Origin: Gigaspora margarita
Lineage: Eukaryota > Glomeromycota > Glomeromycetes > Diversisporales > Gigasporaceae
Direction of reading: 5' to 3'
Assembly: GCA_009809945.1 (NCBI GenBank)
Contig: WTPW01000437.1
Coordinates: forward strand, 159,554-223,553
DNA length: 64,000 bases
This document shows, piece after piece, positions 56,042-64,000 of this stretch (positions are counted from its first letter, which is position 1; each line of letters begins with the position of its first letter). The translations under genes and the position numbers were made by a program. The notes beneath the pieces were generated by a model. The model had not been told where the DNA came from. It was given only the letters and a program-made list of their open reading frames with translations, and made no database searches.

Positions 56042-56408
56042 ATAGGCGTTATTTCGCACAAATAAAGTGCAAATTGTAAATCAACTGATCACGCCATTGC
56101 TGTCATTTATAAATTTCTCTATTTTATTAATGTTAACAACAGCCCGTTCTCATTATCTGCTATAAATTAAACGTGGTTTAATATTGTTTAACAAACTAAG
56201 GGGTTTGTAATTGAAGTTTAACCAAAAACAACATTTTATAGTTGTTTCAAATGCGTATTATCATAACAATATTTAGTTTATTTGATATTTACTATTAGGA
56301 CCGACGGTCCTTTCGGTCCGTCCTAAAAAGGACCAGACCGGCCCAGTCCCTGGATGGACCGAAGGACCGTCGGTCCGGACCAGACCGATTAACAGCCCTA
56401 TAACCTAC

Positions 56409-58045
56409 TATTCAATGATGATTTACAAGAAATTTTACTATGCTAACTAAAAAAAATTTATAACAAGACTTGTAATGCATATTATAGACTAATAGAATCT
56501 CAAATTTCATGAAATAATATTGAAAACTCGTAAAGATATTAACATTTTTGTAAATTTGGATGCATACATTTTCGCAAGTTTTCTCCTATATTCAAATGTT
56601 TCCAAAAGCACTTTCTCAAAATGAAACCTCTAAAACGTGACTAGGTAAGTTGATATAATAGGTATTCGAGAGTCTTGATTTAAAATTTCATCAAAAACGG
56701 ATTAATATTGACGAAGTTATGATGATATTTCAATTTGCTTCTAGATTCGGAATTTTCTAAAATTTTCAATTTTGATAAAAACAGAAAAAATTACTATCAC
56801 AGGCTAGATTTTTACAAGTTCAAATGAAACAAGTTACTGCGCACTAATAAAATCAATAGAGTATAGGTTAAAATTTTCGTTTCTAAAATTTTAAGTTATT
56901 TGGTTAAATATTCATTCTATAATAGCTATTTTTCATTTGGCACAGCTTCTTTATAATATACTTTTTGAAAATAAAAGAATCTTTTATCAAAGATATCTCT
57001 ATGAGTTCTTGACCAAATTTGATAAAAATTTTTTTATTTGAATTCTATATATTTGTAGAATTCAAAGAAAAAAGTTTTACCAAATTTAGTCAAGAACTCA
57101 TAGAGATATCTTTGATGAAAGATTTTTTCTATTTCCAAAAACGTATATCATGTGCCAAAAATTGAGAGAAATTTAAATTTAGTTGCAAATGAAAAATCTT
57201 AATATCTTCGTCAATATTAATCTATTTTTGATGAAATTTTAGCTAAAGACTCTCGAATATCTATTATATCAACTTACTTAGTCACGTTTTGGAGGTTTCA
57301 TTTTGAGAAAGTGCTTTCAGAAGCATTTGAATATAGGGAAAACTTGTGAAAACATATGCATCTAAATTTATAAAAATATTAATATCTTTATGAGTTTTCA
57401 ATATTTTTTCATGAAAATTGAGATTCAATTAATCAATTATATGCTCTAAAAGTTTACTTAGTGCGCAGTAACTTTGTTTCATTTAAACTTGTGAAATTCT
57501 AGACTGTGATAGTAATTTTTCTATTTTCATCAAAATTGAAAATTTCAAAAAATCTCAAATCTGGAAGCAAATTGAAAAATCATCATAACTTCGTCAATAT
57601 TAATCTGTTTTTAATGAAATTTTAATTAAAGTCTCTTAAATATCTAATAAATCAACTTACTTAGTCATGTTTTGGAGGTTTCATTTTGAGAAAGTGCTTT
57701 TGGAAGTATTTGAATATAGGGAAAAACTTGCGAAAATGTATGCGTCTAAATTTACAAAAATACTAATATCTTCACAAGTTTTCCATGAAATTTGAGATTC
57801 TTTTAGTCTATAATATGCATTACAAGTCTTGTTATAATTTTTTTTTTAGTTAGTGTAATAAAATTTATTGTAAATCATCGCTGAACAGTGAGTTATTTTA
57901 AAAAAGCAAAAAAATATATTACAAAAAAGCTACGTTGAAATTGTTTACAGGAACTTTCATTAAAGATATCTTCATGAGTTCTTGACCAAATTTGATAAAA
58001 ATTTTTTTATTTTAATTCTATGAATTCAAATAAAAAACTTATTTA
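56409..58045. repeat. Long inverted repeat core of the foldback element
   Basis: Sequence left of about 57045 reappears inverted to the right. Shared words include CAAGACTTGTAATGCATATT, GAAAACTCGTAAAGATATTA, TTACTGCGCACTAA and ATTGACGAAGTTATGATGA. The right side holds two tandem modules, so the arms are unequal. Such DNA could form a hairpin of several hundred base pairs, and its transcript could form double-stranded RNA. Confidence 0.8.
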
Positions 58046-58216
58046 CCTGATGCTAGATGTTATAATTTAGTTTTTAGCAAATTGCTATAAAATTTATATT
58101 AATGATCCAACTTTTAGCAAATTTACTTGATTTTAGATATAGCAAAAACATTTAAATTCATGCAGATTAGTTATGACCTATATGAGAAATATCCGGAGTC
58201 CTGGCAGTTGGGGTCC

Positions 58217-59570
58217 CAGGGGATAATTTTTTACTTTCAGTACTGCTGATCAATACTGGCCAGAGCTTCACAGGCTTATGCCACATGATAAGAGTAATAA
58301 GAATCTGATAACAGAACCAGAAGCAAGTAAACAAAGATACAAAGATCTAATCAATAAGCTATATATTGCTACATAGTTTTTTGAAAGCGCTTTAAACTCT
58401 TTCTAGAAAAAGTAATAATTTCTAAATAGAAGCTTGAAAACTGGTGGTATAGGTTTGAGCAACAATATTATAGTAGTACACATGTACATGAAAATGGAAA
58501 AGTACAAGATGCACCAATTAGACCATACAAATTTAATTACTTGGTTTTCATAACATGAATTTTTTAAATTGACCCGGCCGGCCGGCTTTTTTTTTTTAAA
58601 TTTCATATAAAAAGTTTTATAAAATTTATATATAATTTTTCTGAAAATCTCACCCGGTTATTAAAATATATAAAAATTTTTTTTCGAGGTTTCCAAATTT
58701 TGACCCAGCCGGGTTATGAAAACCAATTGATTAATTTTTCATGGCCTTATTGAATGGGAAAAAATTAAAGAAAATGAAAATATAATAAGTAAAATGGTGC
58801 AATATCTAGATTTATTAGTTACTATAATAAACCCTGGATTTGATACACCTGCACCTAATCACTATTCATACCAAAATGCCATGATGAGATATATGATAAC
58901 CTACAGAATATAAAGTTAATTAACAAATTACAATGACATACATACTGCAGCCCTTCATATTGTTTTCATATAAACAAAACAGGCCAACAACATTGCAGGT
59001 TTGGATATCTAAAGGAAACCACTAAAAATATATACATATGTGATAATAATGGCCAACCTGAGCTCATTAGCAAGAAATAACACTTATATTAATCCATATA
59101 ACTGACTTTAGCTTTAAGACTGAAATAAATATTGACTTAAAACCTATACTCAATATTAAAACTGCTCTACAATATATATCAAAATATGCAAGCAAATCAG
59201 AACCTAGGTTGCCGCTTTCTCAGAAATATTAAAACAAGATTATTAATAGTAGTAGGCCTAGCAATTCATTACTTGGCATATTTCAGAAGTTATTACTTCA
59301 TACTATTGCAAAGTATGATATTTTTGCTCAAGAGATATATTACCTCCTTCTTAGCATCTCTCTTTACTACTCAAGTCACTATTTTGTTATCTTAAATTTT
59401 AGCAAAGAGGCTTCACGTTGGCTTTGTAGCAATGAAAATGAATTTAATTTTTCAATAGATAGTGAAGTTAGTCAAACTGTACTATCACCTTTACAAAAAT
59501 TTTGGGTTCGTCCTGTTGAACTTGAAGACTTATTGCTTTTCAACTTATTTAAAATATAATTACTGGAATG
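58217..59570 (+). pseudogene. Helitron 2, HUH Rep region
   Basis: Readable blocks: FFTFSTADQYWPELHRLMPH (about 58229-58290), KQRYKDLINKLYIAT, WYRFEQQYYSSTHVHENG with the HUH motif H-V-H (58481-58489), then past a MITE GLIEWEKIKENENIISKMVQ-like and INPGFDTPAPNHYSYQNAMM (about 58827-58890), KLQxHTYCSPSYCFHINKTG (about 58925-58990), DLKPILNIKTALQYISKYAS-like (about 59130-59200), and SQTVLSPLQKFWVRPVELED (about 59470-59530). These match the Rep part of DUF6570-type Helitrons. Multiple stops are present. Confidence 0.8.
58541..58726. mobile_element. 186-bp MITE in Helitron 2
   Basis: TTGGTTTTCATAAC at the left is exactly mirrored by GTTATGAAAACCAA at the right. Inner arms carry TTGACCCGGCCGG and TTGACCCAGCCGGG in direct sense. 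Flanks show TTAATTA-like sequence but no exact duplication. It splits the Rep reading. Confidence 0.7.
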
Positions 59571-60539
59571 GTTAGTGAAAACAATGTAAGCATGAAAACA
59601 TCTTATTTAATTGGCTATAACTATTATATTATCTCAGTGTAATGGTTCTCAATAGGAAGAATCCTGTTGTGAAAAGTTCTGCTCCATGTATACTATTGAG
59701 ATTTTAATCAGTTAACTGAAAGCTACTGTTTCATGAACAGAACTTTTTAATAGGCATCATACTAAAATCGAGAATGTGCATGCTGATTTACTTGGTCCTC
59801 TTGTGGACACTTTAGAAAATAATCTTGTTAAGAGTAGAGTACATGCAAATCATTTTTCATATGATCTCAATGGTCAATTTTTTTTTATTTTTACTATTTT
59901 AAAAAATTTTATTAAGTTAATTATTTTACTTCTAAATTAAAGTTTGTAAAATAGGCTTTTTTGATTCTATTAGTAGTAAAATTATTAAAATGATTAAATA
60001 TTTAATGAGAAACATGTATTTAAAGATTGGGTATCATTTTTATCATATGATAATCATGTGATATAGACCAATCAAAACCAACAATTTTGTATAACTACAG
60101 AAAATTTGAACTTACTATGGAAAACTTTACAATATATACAAGTCTATTTTTATTATATGTTTTAATTATTAAAATTTATACCATTATAAAAAGCATATTT
60201 TAATATATATATTGTATCCCGATGCCCGATTCAGAATTGGGCTGCCCCAGATGAGAATTTTGTAGCAGAATTAGAACTTTAAGTGATTTTAGGATTAGGT
60301 TAGACTAGTATTAGAGGTAGGATTAGGCCAGATTCCAAATTGGGACAAATTCTTATCTGGGACACAACATATATATTATGAACTTTTAATAAAAATTGTA
60401 TATAATTATAAAATTAACATCTTCCAATTTTTTATAAAAATTTTAATCAGACATGCAAATCATATAACAAATTAATCTACATGTACTCTACCCTTAATAA
60501 AGAAAGCGACAATGAACAAGAGGATGATGAGCATAATAG
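59571..60539. other. Eroded Helitron 2 sequence with an insertion
   Basis: The first 250 bases and the last 40 are diffuse remains of the Helitron. The rest is the TTAA-flanked element at 59832-60493. No other gene seen. Confidence 0.45.
59832..60493. mobile_element. 0.66-kb element with TTAA duplication (piggyBac-like candidate)
   Basis: The inner ends GAGTAGAGTACATGC and the inverted ACATGTACTCTACCC are flanked on both sides by TTAA (59828-59831 and 60494-60497). TTAA duplication is the piggyBac hallmark, though the end sequence itself is not a known piggyBac terminus. A G+C-richer stretch at 60205-60375 with inverted ATATTGTATCCC/GGGACACAACATAT words may be a nested MITE. No transposase. 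Confidence 0.55.
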
Positions 60540-61377
60540 TGAAATATGACTGGAGTGGATATTTCTATTATAAATGGGACCAAATACAGTTATTAAAGTT
60601 CATCTGATTTGGTTTGTACAATATTGATTGAAATTACAATTGGGTTGGTGATTTTATACAATATTATCCTGATCTTAATTTTGCAGATATGGCTAACTTT
60701 ATACAACAAGCTTTCACCTTTGATGCTGATAAAGAGAACTTAGTTACTAACTATATTGTAAATAGTTAGTATTAAATGAAAAACAGATGGCAATATTTAA
60801 GCAAATTGACTTCTATTATGATGCCTTAATTACAAATTCTGGCCATATTGAACCATTCAGAATTTTTATAATAGGAACTGCAGGAATAGGAAAGTTGTAT
60901 TTAATTAAAATCATTCGAAACTGTCTTCAGAAAATGACAAGAACTTGTGGTATTAAATCACCCATACTTGTATTGGTGCCAACTGTTTTGTGGTATTTAT
61001 TATTTATGGGATAATGATCCACTGAGCACTTTCTATTCCAATAGAAAGTACTAATTTCAAAATAAATGGTAAAAACTAAAACAACTACAGAAAAGATTGG
61101 ATAGTATGAACTATTTTGTAATTAATGAAAAAAGTATGGTTGGATGTCAAATACTTGCCTTATTTGATATGCAACTTCATCAAGCATTTTCTAAACATAA
61201 AAATTAGCTCTTTGATAAATGTTCAGTTATTATAGTTAGTGATTTTGGTTAACTTCTCTAGTGCTAGATAAACCAATGTACTCACAAATCTCTAGACATG
61301 ATCCATTATCAAACAAAGTACTATTATATATAAACAATTCCAGAAGGCTATAAGCTTGATATTGTTTAACATCAATA
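60540..61377 (+). pseudogene. Helitron 2, Pif1-type helicase region
   Basis: The open piece 60787-61014 reads KQIDFYYDALITNSGHIEPF, RIFIIGTAGIGKLYLIKIIR and SPILVLVPT. This is the Walker A block, with GTAGIGK where GTAGTGKS is usual. Then IESTNFKING-like, KLKQLQKRLDSMNYFVINEK and SMVGCQILALFDMQLHQAF (about 61070-61200), where Walker B reads INEK instead of IDEK; then VIIVSDFG and ISRHDPLSN near 61290, and EGYKLDIV at the point where the foldback element begins. The C-terminal motifs are absent from the window. Confidence 0.82.
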
Positions 61378-61790
61378 GGACCCTAAACATCTCTGATATA
61401 TGTCATATTTTTTAGCAAATTGATTAAAATTTGATCTAAGGTTCAAATTTAAAATTTAGCAAATTGAAGTTAATTTTAAAAAGGGTCATAATTGAATATT
61501 TTGTCAGATTACTAAGATTTTATGCATGTTATATTTTATTTTTAGCAATTTACTCACATTTTGCAAAAATCATTGTAACAAGTTAAGTTGCACTATAATG
61601 ATCGATCTGGATATAACAAGTCATTAATGGCTATATAGAGTAAAGTAATATCAATTATAATTAAAAATAAATAAAAGTAGTTGTAGCATATAATCGGGCT
61701 TTAGTATTAATGCCAACTTAGTACTTACCCTGCATCTGTATTATGATCATTGATCATGATTGTATATTGATAAACAAATAATTATATATA

Positions 61791-62725
61791 ATCGCCTCTC
61801 TCTAATCCAGCCCTCTATATACCAAACTCTTAATAATCTGAACTAAAACCTTCAGAACAAATAATTTATATTTATTTACTTTGGATATACTAAATTTATA
61901 TAATAAATTTTGTAATCTGGATCTGAACACAAATTAATCAGTACATATAATATTTTATTTAAATAAATTTATTTTGTATTACGAATAAAATTTAAGGCAC
62001 AACAAAGGAGTAGCTTATTTTCAAATTTATAACAATAAATAAATAAATATGTTGTATTACCATATGTTCCTGAAAATATGCTACATTTTTTTGCCTGATT
62101 TGGAACACAAAAAATCAAAAGTAGCTTATAAAGCGATTTTTGGTCAATCGATTATAATTGCTACATAGTAAAGTTATAATTTTACTATGTAAATCAATTA
62201 TAAACGCTTAAATAAACTTATTCTAAAGATCGAAATACATATATCCTAAAATTTTTATATAAATGAGACAATATTTTATTATTTGACTTTTATTTTTACG
62301 TTTGACGAATATGTTTTTTAATAAAAAAATAAAAAAAACAAAAACAAAAACAAAAAGAATTAAAAAAAATTAATTTTTTCTGTTGAAAGTAAAATTAAAA
62401 GTCAAATAATAAAAAGTTATCCGATTTATATAAAAATTTCAAAATATATGTATTTCGATCTTTAGAATAAGTTTACTTAAGTACTCATGATCGATTTACA
62501 TAGTAAAATTATAATTTTACTATGTAGCTGTATAATCGATTGTGAGAGTAGCTTATTTTTGGAACTAGCCTATTTTCAGATCATGTGAGGTTAATTTTAT
62601 TGGTTACTCTTTTATACTGAATTTCTATTAGTATTCAGTTAGAAAGAGAAATTTTGTATTGCAGACTTTCTATATACCTAACAAAATCTCTTGGAACAGC
62701 CTGTTCGAATAAGAGAGAGGTAACT
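61791..62725. mobile_element. TA-flanked TIR element (mariner-like) inside the foldback copy
   Basis: CGCCTCTCTCTAATCC at the left and GAATAAGAGAGAGGTA at the right are inverted. The first foldback copy reads AATTATATAATGCAATTGCG uninterrupted, so this is an insertion at TA. It contains the MITE at 62060-62580. The mariner-like assignment rests on the TA duplication and short ends only. Confidence 0.65.
62060..62580. mobile_element. MITE copy, same family as 14.4 and 52.3 kb
   Basis: The best-preserved member. Outer arms have CTACATAGTAAAGTTATAAT with the inverse ATTATAATTTTACTATGTAG, then AAATACATATATCCTAAAATTT and its inverse, and a centre rich in A. Outer words AGCTTATAAAGC and GTAGCTTATTTTTGG suggest the ends reach about 62060 and 62580. 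Confidence 0.75.
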
Positions 62726-64000
62726 ATAGTGCAATTGCGAATTAGTTAGTAATTCACATAATAATTGTAGTTAATATTATCTCTGAGTTTTTGATCAAAT
62801 TTAATAAAAAAATTTTTATTTGAATTCTATGGATTTATAGAATTAAATCAAAAAATTTTTATCAAATTTGGTCAAAAACTCGTGAAGATATCTTTGATGA
62901 AAATTCCTGTAAACAATTTCAATGTAGCATCTTTGTAATATATTTTTTTTGTTTTTTTTAAAATAACCCACTATTAGGTGATAATTTACAAGAAATTTTA
63001 CTATGCTAACTAAAAAGTTTTATAACTAGACTTGTAGTGCATATCATAGACTAATAGAATCTTAAATTTCATGAAATAATATTGAAAACTCATGAAGATA
63101 TTAACATTTTTGTAAATTCAGGTGCATACATTTTTGCAAGTTTTCCCTATATTCAAATGCTTCCAAAAGCACTTTCTTAAAATAAAATCTCTAAAAAACA
63201 ACTAAGTAAGTTGATATAATAGGTATTCGAGAGTCTTAAATTAAAATTTCATCAAAAACGGATTAATATTGACGAAGTTATAATGATTTTTCAATTTGCT
63301 TCCAGATTCAGGATTTTTTAAAATTTTCTATTTTGATGAAAACAGAAAAATCACTATCATAGGCTAGATTTTTACAAGTTCAAATAAAACAAGTTACTGC
63401 GCACTAATAAAATCAATAGAGTATAGGTTAAAATTTTTTTCTAAAATTTCATGTTATTTGGTTAAATATTCATTCCAAAATAGCCAATTTTAATTTGGTA
63501 CAGCTTTTTTATAATATATTTTTTGAAAATAGAAGAATCTTTTATCAAAGATATCTTTATAAGTTCTTCACCAAATTTGATAAAAATTTTTTTATTTGAA
63601 TTCTATATATTTGTAGAATTCAAAAAAAAGTTTTATCAAATTTGGTCAAGAACTCGTAGAGATATCTTTGATGAAAGATTTTTCTATTTTCAAAAATACA
63701 TATTACGTGCCAAAATTAAGAGAAATTCAAATCTAGTTGCAAACAAAAAATCTAAATATCTTTATCAATATTAATTTGTTTTGATGAAATTTAACTGAAG
63801 ATTCTCAAATACCTATTATATCAACTTACTTAGTCATATTTTGGGGTTTCATTTTGAAAAAGTGCTTTTAGAAGCATTTGAATATAGGGAAAACTTGTGA
63901 AAATGTATGTGTTCAAATTTACAAAAACATTAGTATCTTCACAAGTTTTCAATATTTTTTCATAAAAATTAAGATTCTATTAATCAATTATACTCTCTAA

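Larger units (their letters stand above)
54538..56400 (-). mobile_element. hAT transposon with transposase remnant, 1.86 kb
   Basis: The ends TAGGGCTGTTAATCGGTC and GACCGATTAACAGCCCTA are exactly inverted and flanked by the 8-bp duplication TAACCTAC (54530-54537 and 56401-56408). Subterminal regions are dense in GGACCG/CGGTCC words. On the minus strand the C-terminal dimerisation domain survives. The foldback copy at 61.4 kb lacks this insertion. It also contains the pogo-like MITE pair and a Harbinger-like MITE. Confidence 0.9.
53531..58216. mobile_element. Large foldback element inserted in Helitron 2
   Basis: It starts GGACCCCAAACATCTCTGATAT and ends with the inverted ...TTGGGGTCC. The same start, GGACCCTAAACATCTCTGATAT, begins a second copy at 61378. 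The inner part is a long inverted repeat centred near 57050; the module around AAAGCACTTTCTCAAAATGA and AAGTAAGTTGATATAATAG occurs once in the left arm (56.5-56.8 kb) and twice, inverted, in the right arm (57.2-57.4 and 57.6-57.8 kb). A 120-bp palindromic block with CAAGAACTC and GAATTCTA lies at about 54340-54470, 56990-57115 and, partly, 57960-58045. No coding sequence. It is split by a retroposon and a hAT element. Confidence 0.75.
51637..61377 (+). mobile_element. Helitron 2, decayed, heavily interrupted
   Basis: Plus-strand remnants of a Helitron of the DUF6570/HUH-Rep/Pif1 type occur in the right order in three blocks: 51.64-53.53 kb, 58.22-59.57 kb and 60.54-61.38 kb. The gaps are explained by insertions at 52.09-52.62, 53.53-58.22, 58.54-58.73 and 59.83-60.49 kb. 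At 61377 it is cut by a second copy of the foldback element, so the C-terminal helicase part is missing from the window. Its wording differs from that of Helitron 1, so it is a separate lineage. Many stops make it inactive. Confidence 0.82.
61378..64000. mobile_element. Second copy of the foldback element, truncated by window end
   Basis: From GGACCCTAAACATCTCTGATAT it follows the first copy (53531 on) closely, lacking the retroposon and the hAT element. At 61.79-62.72 kb it has its own insertion. After that it matches 54293-54540 and then 56401 onward: TGCAATTGCGAATTAGTTAG, then the palindromic block, then the module with AAAGCACTTTCT, up to the inverted arm at 63.8-64.0 kb. No coding content; the plus-strand ORF near 63523-63774 is repeat sequence. 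Confidence 0.8.

Noticed and set aside
63523-63774. 83-codon plus-strand ORF
   Set aside because: It is repeat sequence of the foldback element, and the equivalent region of the first copy is not open.
1-64000. CRISPR arrays, bacterial operons or riboswitches
   Set aside because: No regularly spaced repeats with unique spacers and no prokaryotic gene organisation were seen; the content is eukaryotic.

Overview
The window is very A+T-rich eukaryotic DNA with one intact host-like gene. It looks like nuclear DNA of an arbuscular mycorrhizal fungus (Glomeromycotina, Rhizophagus type). That is an inference from four things: a gene joining Sel1-like repeats to a tyrosine-kinase-like domain (a family hugely expanded in these fungi), a TPR fragment of the same style, the density of Helitrons and small inverted-repeat elements, and a Polinton/Maverick-type element. 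No species marker is present.

Layout. 1-6.7 kb: A+T-rich spacer, a small inverted-repeat element with TTA microsatellites, and a solo-LTR-like block carrying a short tandem repeat. 6.7-8.2 kb: the Sel1-kinase gene, whose catalytic HRD aspartate reads as asparagine. 8.2-16.2 kb: spacer with a 189-bp MITE (10-bp target duplication), another LTR-like block and a palindromic MITE family. 16.2-25.7 kb: a decayed Helitron, split by a 4.86-kb inverted-repeat element that itself contains further nested transposons. 27.3-30.1 kb: a TPR fragment and a diverged tandem repeat of about 119 bp, split by a 1.0-kb tRNA-headed retroposon. 32.2-50.1 kb: an element of about 17.9 kb with terminal inverted repeats of about 560 bp. 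It carries a protein-primed type B DNA polymerase, a DDE integrase, a gag-like/zinc-knuckle/retropepsin block, a RING-finger ORF, several coiled-coil ORFs and an identical-class Cys-rich ORF inside each terminal repeat. 51.6-61.4 kb: a second decayed Helitron (DUF6570-type N-terminus, HUH Rep, Pif1-type helicase), broken up by a large foldback element, a hAT element, a retroposon and MITEs. 61.4-64.0 kb: a second copy of the foldback element, cut by the window end.

The two Helitrons act as the substrate into which almost everything else has jumped, and because target duplications and inverted termini survive, much of the insertion order can be read. The strongest candidate for something poorly described is the 17.9-kb element: Polinton-type replication and integration genes combined with a retroelement-like gag/zinc-knuckle/protease module but no reverse transcriptase, and no capsid or packaging ATPase that I could recognise. 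It is treated here as a fossil; several of its genes are broken.
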